Assembly (NCBI GenBank): GCA_020629035.1
Contig: JAHDEC010000001.1
Location: 239,138-303,137 of the forward strand
DNA: 64,000 nucleotides
Reading direction: 5' to 3'
DNA from: Saprospiraceae bacterium
GTDB lineage: Bacteria > Bacteroidota > Bacteroidia > Chitinophagales > Saprospiraceae
Part shown: positions 8,956-20,600 of the stretch, in pieces
Position numbering within the stretch: position 1 is the stretch's first letter
Layout: each line of letters begins with the position of its first letter
Notes under the pieces: generated by a model
Told to the model about the DNA's origin: nothing
The model's database searches: none
The model's input: the letters and a program-made list of their open reading frames with translations, nothing else
Made by a program: the position numbers and the translations under genes

Positions 8956-10467
8956 ATGAATCTTTTTAGTCGCTTCCTTTTTTTATTCATTGTGTTCAGT
9001 GTTTGTTCGTGTGGCAAAGTGGACACTGTTTCACTTGATGCAAGTGGTCAGGCTTGGGCAATCCCACTAATTAATACCACTTTTGCCATTTTAGATGCTG
9101 GGGAAAATCCAAGTGATAATGTGGTGGTCGAGATTGATTCGGAGGATCATATAGTAGTTAAATATGAAGGCGAAGTGTTATACGAAAATACGGCGGATAT
9201 CTTTTTTCCCTTTCCCATCATTAGTTATTTCCCAGTCTTGGATTCTGTGGCGCCTTTAGCGTTTCCACTACCTAACGAAGATATTATTATTGAAAAAGCT
9301 TTATTTGCCGATTTTACTGAGATGCGCTTCCGCTTTATGTCGACTGAAACCGAAGATTTAGATATTAAGGTGACTATTCCAGAATTTACTAAAGATGGCG
9401 AAGTATTTGAGACCAATGTCTTTTTACCTTATGAAGGAGAGGACACAACAAAACTTGAAACGGCCAATTATAATATGGATGATTGGTTATTCACGGGTAA
9501 TGACAATTCGTTTTATGTCAATTATGATGCACGTAATGCTGCAGGTGAACGCATACTAATTGACTCAGTGCATATGTATGTAAAAGCTATCCATTTTAAA
9601 TTTGGACAAGGGTTTTTTGGCCAACGACCGTTTAATATAAAAAAGGACATTATCGAAGTAGGTATTTTCCAAAAATGGTTGAGTGGTGGCTTTACTTTTG
9701 AAGAACCAAAAGTTACTATGTTGATTGAAAACTCATTTGGATTTCCTGTGAGAGCTTTGTTTAATGCCATAGAATTAACGTCAATAAATGATAATGTCTT
9801 CTTTTTGGAGAGTGATATATTGATGGACGGGATTGACTTTAATTATCCTAGCCTAGATGAGATGGGTGAAGTAAAGTATACTTCTTTCGATTTTACAGTG
9901 GATAACTCAAATATTAATGAAATTTTCAACGAAAAAACCAAGAACGTTTACTACGATTTAGAGGCTATTACCAATGCTCAAGATGAACCCATTATTGGTT
10001 TTTTCAGAGAAGATAGCTATTACAAGGTTGATATTGCGGTCGAAGTTCCCATGCATCTAAAGGCTAACGAACTGGTACTAACAGATACAGTGGATGTCGA
10101 TTTATCAGAAGATATCGGAAATGTGAAGTCTATAGATTTAGTTTGGAATATCAGAAATGCTTTTCCAATCAACACAGAATTTCAAACTGTTTTTTTAGAT
10201 GGATCGGGCAATCAAATATTAGCTTATCCTGCTAATGATTGGATTGAAATTGTGGGTACCTCATCCAGTGAAGAAGGCTTGAGTGAAGTTGATTCTCAAA
10301 ACTTTAGAACCAGCTTGAACAAAGATCAAATAGAAGCTTTAAAAATGGCGAAGAAAATCGCAGTTTTAGGGCGATTCAATTCTGCAGGTGTGGCTAACGG
10401 CGAGAGTATTTGGCTCACATCACAACAAGCTATCGAATTAAATATAGGATTGGATGCAAGATTTTAA
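8956..10467 (+). CDS. large lipoprotein of unknown function
   Basis: A 503-residue secreted lipoprotein; the signal MNLFSRFLFLFIVFSVCSC places the lipid-modified cysteine at residue 19. The body is an acidic, beta-rich series of strands without recognisable catalytic motifs (for example FAIPLPNEDIIIEKALF-type stretches around residues 95-115). I cannot name a family. It overlaps the following DUF5723 gene by 14 bases, so the two are translationally coupled and may form an envelope pair, with the lipoprotein attached near a barrel-like partner. That pairing is inference from gene order only. Confidence 0.75.
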   Translation: MNLFSRFLFLFIVFSVCSCGKVDTVSLDASGQAWAIPLINTTFAILDAGENPSDNVVVEIDSEDHIVVKYEGEVLYENTADIFFPFPIISYFPVLDSVAPLAFPLPNEDIIIEKALFADFTEMRFRFMSTETEDLDIKVTIPEFTKDGEVFETNVFLPYEGEDTTKLETANYNMDDWLFTGNDNSFYVNYDARNAAGERILIDSVHMYVKAIHFKFGQGFFGQRPFNIKKDIIEVGIFQKWLSGGFTFEEPKVTMLIENSFGFPVRALFNAIELTSINDNVFFLESDILMDGIDFNYPSLDEMGEVKYTSFDFTVDNSNINEIFNEKTKNVYYDLEAITNAQDEPIIGFFREDSYYKVDIAVEVPMHLKANELVLTDTVDVDLSEDIGNVKSIDLVWNIRNAFPINTEFQTVFLDGSGNQILAYPANDWIEIVGTSSSEEGLSEVDSQNFRTSLNKDQIEALKMAKKIAVLGRFNSAGVANGESIWLTSQQAIELNIGLDARF

Positions 10468-11737
10468 ATTCAGCTTAGTCCTTATTGGTGCTTTAGTTTT
10501 TTTGCCAATGTTGTGTTTTGCACAAAATCCACTTTTGCAAAAGGTTATGATTGAAAGAGTTGAGCAAGACTCTTCAAATTGGCACATACAGTTACCTAGT
10601 GTTAGTGTGGTGAGCGAACAAAGTCCAGAAGCATTAACCAGTTGGATTACTCAAGAAGACGGAAATTTGTTATTTAGTTTTAGTGAAATTCCATCATTAA
10701 ACAAGGATTTTATTTGGCATACTTGGGCTAACTATAGATACTTAGGTTTAGCATATACACGTGGTAATTTTACTATTGGTTTAGATATTTGCAAGCAAAT
10801 AGAATCACACCACCAATTTAGTGATGAGTGGTTCGAATTAGTAAAATTCGGAAATATTCCATTAGCAGACCAAATAGTTGACTTGCGGTTTCAAAGCACC
10901 TTGTTTTCTTATCAAAAAAATAGTGTCTCATTATCGTACAGGCGTGACAAATGGAATATCGGCCTGGCAGCTGCATATCTAAATGGAAGATCAGATTTAA
11001 AGGTGACTACAGACCAATTTGATTATCAGCTATCTAGTGACGGCTTTACTTGGCAGTTAGATGCAGACCTTGAAGTGCAGTCTACTTCACTGCAAGGTTT
11101 AGATGATTTATCCAATACTTCCTTTACTTTTCCAATTCTAGAGACACCAAGTTTTAGCGCAAAGAATATCGGTTTTTCAGTAGATTTTTGGGCGACTTAT
11201 CAGCTTAGCGATGATTGGACTCTTGCAGCTCAAGTTCGAGATCTTGGTTTTATTAATTGGACAGATAATGCAGTTAATTATCGTCGTATAGGAACAACAG
11301 ATTTTAATGGATTTGACTTAAAGTCCATCATTATACAACAGGATGAAATAGGGGTAATTGATACCCTAAACGCTTTCTTAGACCTGAGTGCAGACTCAAT
11401 GAGTTATCGTCAGAATCTAGCATCTTCAGTAGAATTAGCTAGTACTTATAAGCTAAACAAGCAAGTAGATTTGCTTGGAAGTGCTATGTATAAGCATGGT
11501 TTTTACACAGCTATCATACGAGTTTCTGCTGGTGCTAGATATTACTTTAATGAGATTTTTGCTGTTCATGGTATCTATAGTTTTGACAACCATACTCCTT
11601 TTATTTTAGATTTGGGTCTTAGCTTGGATGTTGGTCCTTTCTATTTTTTAGCCTCGGCAAGTAATCCATGGCTGCTCTCTAATGGATTGTTAGCTGATTA
11701 CTATGCTTGGCAATTTACCAGCGGATTGAAATTTTAA
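10454..11737 (+). CDS. DUF5723-like outer-membrane protein
   Basis: A 427-residue exported protein with a signal peptide ending MLCFAQ near residue 24. Alternating hydrophobic/polar strands with aromatic girdles (WANYRYLGLAYTRGNFTIGL, NSVSLSYRRDKWNIGLAAAY, WTLAAQVRDLGFINW) fit the DUF5723 outer-membrane family found in Bacteroidota, where a signature of this type (D.GFI.W) is common. Function is unknown. The start lies inside the 3' end of the preceding lipoprotein gene (14-base overlap), implying coupled translation. It is probably the last gene of a run beginning at 7526. Confidence 0.75.
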   Translation: MQDFKFSLVLIGALVFLPMLCFAQNPLLQKVMIERVEQDSSNWHIQLPSVSVVSEQSPEALTSWITQEDGNLLFSFSEIPSLNKDFIWHTWANYRYLGLAYTRGNFTIGLDICKQIESHHQFSDEWFELVKFGNIPLADQIVDLRFQSTLFSYQKNSVSLSYRRDKWNIGLAAAYLNGRSDLKVTTDQFDYQLSSDGFTWQLDADLEVQSTSLQGLDDLSNTSFTFPILETPSFSAKNIGFSVDFWATYQLSDDWTLAAQVRDLGFINWTDNAVNYRRIGTTDFNGFDLKSIIIQQDEIGVIDTLNAFLDLSADSMSYRQNLASSVELASTYKLNKQVDLLGSAMYKHGFYTAIIRVSAGARYYFNEIFAVHGIYSFDNHTPFILDLGLSLDVGPFYFLASASNPWLLSNGLLADYYAWQFTSGLKF

Positions 11738-11829
11738 GAATATCAACACGAAGATTAAGAACTTGCTAACATTCATTCGGTAAATAGATGTTATTTTTAG
11801 GATATTAATTTTATCCAAAACTTTGCATT

Positions 11830-12906
11830 TTGTCAGATCCGTCCTTAAGTCCATTTAGTCTTTCTTATACGCCTTCTTTACCTGAGTTATTAAGCAAACT
11901 CGGCTGCACCATTGTAGTCAGTACCTATCAAGCCGGTAAGGTTATTTTCCTAAGTCCACAGAGTGAAGACAAAATCATTCAGTTGCCAAGATCATTTAAA
12001 AAAGCGATGGGTATTGCGATTGAAAATGATGAGATGGTAGTGGCTTGTAAAGATGAAGTCATTTACCTGAAAAACGCTAAGGAGCTAGGTGATTTTTACC
12101 CGCGAAAACCTAAGACCTACGATGGCATGTTTTTCCCAAGGATGACTTATCACACCGGGGCGCTGGATGTCCATGATATTGACTTTTGCAAGGATGGAAT
12201 TTATGCTGTAAATACCAATTTTTCTTGCATCATTAAAATAGATAAAGACTTTTCTTTTACACCCGTTTGGAAACCCGATTTTATTAGTCAAATAAAAGCT
12301 GGAGACCATTGCCACCTAAATGGAATGGCTGTGGATCAGGGTGAAATTAAATATGTTACAGCTTTTGCCAAAACAGATGAGCCTAGGAAATGGAAGGAAA
12401 ACATTTTGGAAACTGGAGTGCTAATAGATTATCAGACTAAAGAAGTTGTACTAGATGATTTATCAATGCCCCATTCACCCAGAATATATGAAGAGAAATT
12501 GTATGTGCTCACTTCAGGAAATGGTGAACTATTGGAAATCGACCAAACCAATTTTACTACTCGAGTCGTCTGTAAGATAGATGGCTTTGTTCGGGGGTTG
12601 AGTTTTCATAAAGGCTTTGCTTTTATTGGATTGAGTAAATTAAGAAAAAACAGTTCCACCTTTGCTCATCTGCCCATTGCTAAACAAGCAAAAAAAGCAG
12701 GAGTAGTTGTGGTGCATTTAGAGACTGGAACAGTCGTTGGTAATTTTAAATACAATACATCAGTAGATGAAATATATGACGTGCAGATTTTGCCAAACTT
12801 GATTAGACCTAATATTTTAAATACCATAACAGATGATCATAAAATGGCAGTGTCCACACCCGAAAAAACCTTTTGGGCAGTCAAAAAAGAACCTAAGAAA
12901 GCATAA
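11830..12906 (+). CDS. TIGR03032 family protein
   Basis: A 358-residue soluble protein resembling the TIGR03032 family, with a beta-propeller-like succession of short strands. Recognisable segments are LLSKLGCTIVVSTYQAGKV near residue 20, MTYHTGALDVHDIDF near 110, DHCHLNGMAV near 160, and SMPHSPRIYEEKLYVLTSG near 215. The biochemical role of the family is not established. There is no signal peptide. The only plausible start is TTG (11830), because no ATG lies between the upstream region and the conserved sequence. It stands alone between a barrel gene and a T9SS cargo gene. Confidence 0.8.
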   Translation: MSDPSLSPFSLSYTPSLPELLSKLGCTIVVSTYQAGKVIFLSPQSEDKIIQLPRSFKKAMGIAIENDEMVVACKDEVIYLKNAKELGDFYPRKPKTYDGMFFPRMTYHTGALDVHDIDFCKDGIYAVNTNFSCIIKIDKDFSFTPVWKPDFISQIKAGDHCHLNGMAVDQGEIKYVTAFAKTDEPRKWKENILETGVLIDYQTKEVVLDDLSMPHSPRIYEEKLYVLTSGNGELLEIDQTNFTTRVVCKIDGFVRGLSFHKGFAFIGLSKLRKNSSTFAHLPIAKQAKKAGVVVVHLETGTVVGNFKYNTSVDEIYDVQILPNLIRPNILNTITDDHKMAVSTPEKTFWAVKKEPKKA

Positions 12907-12957
12907 TATATATAGATAAATTATATATTTAAACAATAAATCAAGTAAATAATATTT

Positions 12958-14418
12958 ATGAAAATGAACAAGTACTCTGTTAGAACTAATTTGCAAAAAT
13001 TACGATATCATGCTATTGCTTTGAACAAGCAAAAAAATGATTTAAGCAACTTAGATCTTCAGTCAATCAAAGAAAAAATTCAGGCTTTATGGTTGGATAT
13101 TTCTCTAGTTATCGGAAGTAAGCAACTTAGAAAATGTCTGGGTGCAAGTTTGGTAGCAGGACTTATGATGACAAGCCAACTGCAAGCGCAAAATTTTGCA
13201 GACCCAGTACCCATGTATGATGTAGAATTCAATGGTATTTTAATTCCAGAATTGGGGGATATAGATCAAGATGGAGACCTTGATATTTTGGGTTTAGCTG
13301 CAGATTATGGCGGAGGAGCATACGGTATTGAGTTTGGCTTTCAGGAAAACATTGGAGATGTCGAAAATCCTGACTTCTTGAGACCAATGCTAGGAGTTTT
13401 TGGTTTAACAAGTGATGTATTTACCGAAGAATATGGTATCATTTGGGAAATGGCCGATATGGATGCAGATGGTGATACTGACTTAATTGGGTATGGCCTT
13501 TCTTATTCATACGCAACGTATGGATATCAAGGAAGCTTACTTTATTTAGAAAATACTGGAACCGCTTCAGAACCAATGTTTGGTGACTATGTAAAAACTG
13601 AATTAAATACAGAAAATCATTTGAGCAGAGAATTAACGGTTGTAGATTTTGACGATGATGGTGATTTGGATGTTTTGGTTTTAGGAGGTCAATATGAAGA
13701 AGTTACTTATGAATACTTCTTTAATATCCTTTACTATGAAAACATAGGAGACGAAACAAATTTAGAATTGGCAGATGTAGTCATTAATCCAAATGGTTTC
13801 AAGCGCTTACTTGCACCAGAAGGATTTGAAGAAGCTGCATACTACTTTGCAAGTTTAGATATGGCGGATTTTGATTTGGATGGAGATCTTGATGGGGTAA
13901 TTTTGGCTAATAGTTATGATCAGGACTATGGGTCTAAATTTTTGTATGCTGAAAATTCAGGCAGCAATTTTAGCCTATGGACAGAGATCGAAAACATTTC
14001 ATTAGCTCCTGATACCTTGGAACAGTTTATTTTAAAGACCGCTGGAGATTTGGATGGTGATGGAGATGTCGATTTATTTTACACCTTAGCTGGGGAAGAA
14101 GTAGATGACGACGATAGAACAAATACCTTCTTTGTGGAAAACTTGGCAATGGTATCATCTACTGAGGAGACACTAAAAGAAGCACCTGTAAGTTTGTTTC
14201 CAACGGTTACCTCATCTATGATTAACGTTGTTTTTGAGGAACTTAATGATCAGGCTATCTCCGTTCTTTCCGCTGAAGGAAAATTAGTCAAACAATTCAG
14301 TGCACAACAATGGAATGGATTACACATGCTAAATATGACAGATTTAGCTGTCGGTCAATACTTTTTGAGAATCATCGATAAAGAAGAAGTATACAACATG
14401 CCGTTCATTAAACATTAA
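12958..14418 (+). CDS. FG-GAP/VCBS repeat protein with T9SS type A tail
   Basis: A 486-residue surface or secreted protein. Five FG-GAP-type calcium-loop repeats are visible: DIDQDGDLDILG, DMDADGDTDLIG, DFDDDGDLDVLV, DFDLDGDLDGVI and DLDGDGDVDLFY, consistent with a beta-propeller. The last 80 residues (APVSLFPTVTSSMINV to the end) form a T9SS type A sorting domain. The oddity is the N terminus: about 57 charged residues precede the hydrophobic segment (58-77, ending LQAQ). No internal Met gives a normal short signal, because the first Met after the basic region lies inside the hydrophobic core. A strong terminator follows. Confidence 0.85.
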   Translation: MKMNKYSVRTNLQKLRYHAIALNKQKNDLSNLDLQSIKEKIQALWLDISLVIGSKQLRKCLGASLVAGLMMTSQLQAQNFADPVPMYDVEFNGILIPELGDIDQDGDLDILGLAADYGGGAYGIEFGFQENIGDVENPDFLRPMLGVFGLTSDVFTEEYGIIWEMADMDADGDTDLIGYGLSYSYATYGYQGSLLYLENTGTASEPMFGDYVKTELNTENHLSRELTVVDFDDDGDLDVLVLGGQYEEVTYEYFFNILYYENIGDETNLELADVVINPNGFKRLLAPEGFEEAAYYFASLDMADFDLDGDLDGVILANSYDQDYGSKFLYAENSGSNFSLWTEIENISLAPDTLEQFILKTAGDLDGDGDVDLFYTLAGEEVDDDDRTNTFFVENLAMVSSTEETLKEAPVSLFPTVTSSMINVVFEELNDQAISVLSAEGKLVKQFSAQQWNGLHMLNMTDLAVGQYFLRIIDKEEVYNMPFIKH

Positions 14419-14439
14419 AAAACTAATTTGTTTTTATAT

Positions 14440-14468
14440 AAAGGCTTCTGGGAACAGGGGCCTTTTTT
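14440..14468 (+). terminator. Rho-independent terminator with GGAA tetraloop
   Basis: Positions 14440-14450 pair with 14455-14465 to give an 11-bp stem (two G-T wobbles) around a GGAA loop of the GNRA type. The pairing runs directly into a T tract ending at 14468. It lies 21 bases after the FG-GAP gene stop and insulates the giant adhesin gene downstream. Confidence 0.85.
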
Positions 14469-14624
14469 ATGCAAAAATTCCACACAAACGTTAAAATGCC
14501 AAAATTTGTTTTACAAAACTCTAATTAAACGAAATAAATCACTAGTTTCCTGTGCTTTTGCAACTAACGTCAATCTGAAGATCAATTTCTAGTTGGATTA
14601 ATATACCAATGAGAAAATTTTGTG

Positions 14625-17600
14625 ATGAGAAAACTTGCTCGGACAACATCTGTATTTACGCTATGTAGTTTATCCCTTACTACTGCATTTATAATAATAA
14701 GTACAAGTTCGAAATTGAGTGCACAATGTCCGGGGCCACCAGGGTGTCATTTATGTGATGTTACAGCTACAGTAAGTAATGTTACCAATGCCACAATTAT
14801 TGAAGGGGTTTCAGATATTGGCAATACAAGCGGCGGTTCTACAGCTACTGGGACGAACATAGAGTTAGAGGCTACTGGTTGTGGTGAAATAAGCTTTGAT
14901 TTAGAATTAGCTTTCATCTGGGATCAAGGATCTTCGGTATCATGGATTCACGGGGTTTCATTTAGTGCTAGCGGAGGATGGTCCGCGGCCTCTGGGGTCG
15001 CTCCGGGAGTTGGATGGGATTTTTATAATTCGGTAACCGGTATTTGTTCTGGAAATACTTATTCTGATGGTTATTTTTATGATGAATGTGGTGTAGATGA
15101 TTTATCTTCCTACAGTAACTTTTGGGGGTTTTGTTTTGCAGTTGGTGGCTTTGATGAAATTACGGATTGTACTGATCCGTCTGATAATTGGGGAGTTGAT
15201 TGTGAGACAGATTGTCCTACTTTTGAATTTGAATTAGCTTTTTGCCCTGATCAAGCTGGTGATTTTAGTGAGACAGTTACCTTTTTTCTTACAGAAGATG
15301 GAGAATCTGGTGGTTGGGGTTCTGGGAATAATTGTAATTACACTTTAGATTTTCCAATAATTATTACCGCAGCAGGAGTACAAATACCAGAAGAAGCGCT
15401 CGGGCCGGACTGTCCTGGAACTTGTTACACTTTGGATGCCGGAGATGGTTGTGATGGCTACTCTTGGGATACTGGAGAAACTACACAAAGCATAACTGTT
15501 TGCCCTACTGAGGATACAGATTATACGGTGACAGTGGACATTTCATGTGGAGGTGACATATCTGGAACCTATACCATAGATGTGGAAGATTGTTGTGATG
15601 CAGAAGCAGGTATGATTACAGCCACACCAGATCCGGCATGTCCCGGAGAGGAAATCACTGTCACCATCAGTGGGTATTATGATGATCCCGAATATACTGA
15701 AGTATACATCATAGTTGGGGCAGATGGAACCATTGTAGAAACAGGTCCAGTAACCGGAGATATTCTATTTACACCTTCGGATTGTGGAACTTACACCTTC
15801 GTTAGCTATAACTATCTGACTAGTGGAACAGCTTCAGATCCTATGGTAGGCGATGTTTATGCTGATTTAGATTGTGATATAGATAACCATTGTTGTGAAG
15901 CAGAAGAAATTACCTTGGACGTAGTCGATGATGAACCTCCGGTCATTACACTACCAGCAGCTCCAACGCCTGCTTGTTATCAAGATTGGTTAGATAACTT
16001 TAGCCCTGATGATGCTACATTCACCGATAACTGCATAGCAGATGGAACCATTGTACCAGTAGAAATAACAGCCATGAGTCCCACTGTTTGTGAAGGCGGA
16101 ACCCTAACTTTTGAATACTCTATCACGGATGATTGTGACAATACAACTACAGAGACATTGGACATTATCATTCCCGCATTAATGGTGCCTGATTGGTTAG
16201 CTCCTTTACCAGATGCGGCTCTGGACATAGAATGTGGAGACCCGATTCCTGATGCGCTAGATTTAGATTACGATAATGGGATATTAAGTCCATGCCAACT
16301 AATGGGTGGACCCATCAGTCCTGTTATTTCAGGGGATAATCCTCCAGATGATTGTGGAGATGTTTTAATTAGAACTTGGGATGCAACCGATGAATGTGGC
16401 AATGTACTTGCCACTCAAACCCAGACAATAACTATAGTAGACACAACTAATCCAACTTTCGATTCTGCACCAGCTAGTATTGAAGACCTGAGCTGTAGTG
16501 ACCCACTCCCAGACCAAGAGATCTTGACTGGCAGTGATAATTGTGGTGAACCAAGTATTACGCCCAGTATAACATTTACTGAAGATGTGTGCAATGGTTA
16601 TATTGTTACACATACCTGGCTAATCGAAGATGGCTGTGGAAATAGTGATATGACAAGTATTATGTTCAATGTTGCTCCAGATGCCACAGCTCCTGTTTTT
16701 GATAGTGATCCGACTAGTATTGAAGATGTTCCTTGTGGCGGTTCTTTGCCTATGCAAGAGACCCTAACTGCCACCGATGATTGTGGAACAGTCACTATCA
16801 CCACCAATCAACTATTTACCGAAGATGTGTGTGCAGGCTATCCAGTAACGTATGAGTGGACAGCAGAAGATGAGTGCGGAAATACAGAAACGGTTTCAGT
16901 TATGTTTAATGTGCTAGGTGATGCAGGAGCGCCAGTATTTGATTCAGCACCAGCCATGATTCCAGATGTTTTGTGTGGCGAATCCTTACCTGTTCAAGAA
17001 ACACTGACAGCTACTGATGATTGTGGGACAGTTACGATAACTACTAATCAGCTATTCACCGAAGATGTGTGTGCAGGCTATCCAGTTACCTACGAATGGA
17101 TGGCAGAAGATGAGTGTGGAAACATTGAAACGGTTTCAGTTATGTTTAATGTGCTAGCTGATGCAGGAGCACCAGTATTTGATACAGCACCAGCCACGAT
17201 TCCAGATGTTTTGTGTGGCGAATCCTTACCTGTTCAAGAAACACTGACAGCGGCTGATGATTGTGGGACAGTTACGATAACTACTAATCAGCTATTCACC
17301 GAAGATGTGTGTTCAGGCTATCCCGTGACCTATGAATGGATAGCTGAAGATGAGTGTGGAAATAGTGAGACAGTATCCATCATGTTTAATGTCCTTGGAG
17401 ATGCTGGACCGCCAGTTTTTGACAATCCACCAGCTAGTTTAGCTGATATAGATTGTTCGATGGCTTTACCACCTTTTGAAAATTTAAGCGCAACGGATGA
17501 TTGCGGTAGCGTGAGTATCACAACGAGCATGGATAACCCCGTGGTAGATATTTGTAATGGATACACGATAAACTACACATGGACTGCTGAGGATGATTGT

Positions 17601-20600
17601 GGCAATATAGAAACCATCTCAACACCTCTGAATATCTTAGCAGATACTGAAATGCCCACGCTTACAGTACCGGATGATATTACCGTAAGTTGCAGTAGCA
17701 TTCCTTCAGCAGGAGTGGCCACAGCGATGGATAATTGCAGTGATGCTTCAGCTATTACCATAAATTATTTAGGGGAAGTATGGATAGATAATGGCTTATG
17801 CGATCTGTCCTTAGAACGAACTTGGTCAGCCACCGATGAATGCAACAACACGACGCAAGAGGTTCAGATCATTGTTGTCGAACCAGCTGATCCAGTTTGG
17901 ACATCTACTTTGCCAGCTGATGTAACCATTGAGTGTACACCAGGTTTTACTGAACCGGTTTACGTAGATCTAAATTATTCAAATGGTGAAGCTATTGTTG
18001 AGTGTTTGGAAGAAGGAATGGTGAGTCCTATGGAAAACGGAACCTTAGTTAGCTGTGGAGACCAAAAAATAATCACTTGGGAAATTACTTCCGAATGTGG
18101 AATTGTATTGACGCACATGATAACCGTATCTCTCGAAGATAATACAAGCCCTGAATGGGTAATCTTACCTCCAGCAACAGAAAGTGTTGACTGTCTTGAT
18201 GATGTTCCTAGCTCTGAGGACTTAGAAGTCATGGATAACTGTGCAGATAACGAATGGGTAGGATATATGGATTTTATTGATGCTACTGATTGTGATGGTG
18301 GTACTATTGTCAGAACTTGGACTTACACAGATCCATGTGGGAATGGTCCGATAAGTGCAACAAAAATTTATGTAGTAGCAACACCTTCATCAAGTGCTTG
18401 TGATGATGGTGATCCATGTACTGAATTTGATACAGGAATCATCGATTGTAATGGTATGGTTTGTGAATGTGAAGGAACACCGAAACCAGATATTTCCATA
18501 TTAGGTAGTTTGAGTTTTTGTACGGGAAGTTCTACCGTTCTTTCGACAGATGCAAGTGGTAATCATGTTTGGAGCACTGGTGATATGACAAGTACCATAA
18601 CCGTTTCCGCAGCTGGCATGTATTCAGTTACTGTTACGGATGTAGATGGTTGTATGAGAGAAGCTAGCGTAGAAGTAGTAGTTGATGATGTTTTATCACC
18701 AACCATCACTGGAGACCTTCAAGTGTGCCCTGGTGAAACGACAAGCTTAGATGTTGGAAATGGATTTAGTACTTACATCTGGTCAACTGGAGGAAATACG
18801 TCTACATTAACGGTAGGTGTGGGTACCTACAGTGTGACTGTTACAGACAGTGGAGGTTGTCAAGGTTCGTCTGAAGTTGAAGTTTTTGAATATCCAGAGC
18901 CAGCTGTCAATATATTAGGTGAATTAGAAATTTGCTTTGGTGGGAATACGGTTTTATTCTTGGATGACAGCTTTGATGATCAGCTATGGTCTAATGGATT
19001 AGGCAACCCGCAAATTGTGGTGAATTTACCAGGCATATATGGGGTAACTGTTACCGATGATAATGGCTGTACGAATACAGATGAAGTGGAAGTTGTGATA
19101 GGTGAAGATCTTATCATGGCAATCAATGGTGCGGACTTTATATGCGAAGGTGGACAGACCGAATTAGACGCTGGTGAATGGGATGAGTATGCTTGGAGTA
19201 CTGGAGAAAACACGCAAAGCATTATTGCTAATCTGGGAGGAGTATATTCCGTCACCGTCACAGATGAAACAGGGTGCACAGCTTCCTCATTCATACAAAT
19301 CAATGAAAACAATAATCCTAACCCAGTGATAAGTGGTTCTACCGCATTTTGTTTAGGTGGATTTACAATATTGGGTTTATCGGAATCTTTCGAAAACTAT
19401 CTCTGGAGCGATGGATCAGGGTTTCCTACTTTCCAAACAGGAATCGCAGGTAACTATGGGGTAACTGTCACAGATGAGTTTGGCTGTACCGGTGAAACTT
19501 CAGTAGATGTTAGCTTAGAAGATGGTCTACAACCATCCATAAATGGTGATCTATTAATTTGTGAGGATGAGATGAGTCTGCTTGATGCAGGGAGTAATTT
19601 TGATAGCTATATATGGTCGGAAGGAAGTACGAGTTCTACGATTTCTGTTGGTCCAGGAAACTATAGTGTTACGGTCAGTGATGTCTCTGGTTGTACCGGG
19701 ACAAGTATGGTTTCAGTGGTTGAAACTCCAAGTCCAAGTGTTAGCATTATCGGTGATTTGAATATTTGTGAAGGATCTAGCACAGTCTTAGATGCTGGTG
19801 GTGGTTTTGCTAGTTATGTTTGGTCGGATGGAAGCTCCGGAACCAGTTTGACAACTATGACAGCTGGCATTTATAGTGTCACCGTTTATGACAACAATAA
19901 TTGTTCTGCTGAAGACCAAGTTAGCGTAAGCCTAGTGAATGCACTAGACGTATTTATTATGGGAGACACAGATTTATGCACAGGAGAAAGTACTGATTTA
20001 AACGCAGGTTCTTGGGCAAGTTATATTTGGAATACTGGGGACAATACACAAAGTATCAATACGGCAGTCATGGGAAATTTTTCAGTAACTGTTACCGATG
20101 AGAATGGATGTACTGGTACCAGTGCCGTGGATGTTGTCCTGCATGAATTACCAATGCCTATTATGACAGGTTCTACTTCTTTTTGTATAGGCGGTTTTTC
20201 AGAATTAGGTGTAGATGATCAGTATACAAGCTATGTCTGGGATGATCAGAACGGGAGTACAACAGAAACCATTCAGGTAAGTGATGCTGGAACGTATAAT
20301 GTAAGCGTGACAGATGCTTTTGGATGTACTGGAAGCACTTCAATTAGCATCACCATCGATGAGAATTTAATGCCAGTAATTACAGGAGGTCCAGGATTTT
20401 GTGAAGGTGAAATGACGACTTTAAATGCAGGCTCAGGATTCGCTCAATACCAATGGAATGACGGTACAACCGACCAATTCCTTGCCGTTAATCAAGCAGG
20501 TGTTTATTCAGTAACGGTGACAGATGCTTCAGGCATTTGTACTGGTTCTGATGAGCTAAGCATAGAAGTCTATCCAAATCCAGATGTCATCATTTTTGGA

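Noticed and set aside
14609..14622. Alternative upstream ATG (14609) for the giant adhesin
   Set aside because: It is in another frame; ATG 14625 (or GTG 14622) gives a normal signal peptide in the adhesin frame.
16365..19312. Several minus-strand open frames inside the giant adhesin
   Set aside because: They are shadows of the repeat-rich plus-strand gene and repeat with it; none has a start signal or family motif.
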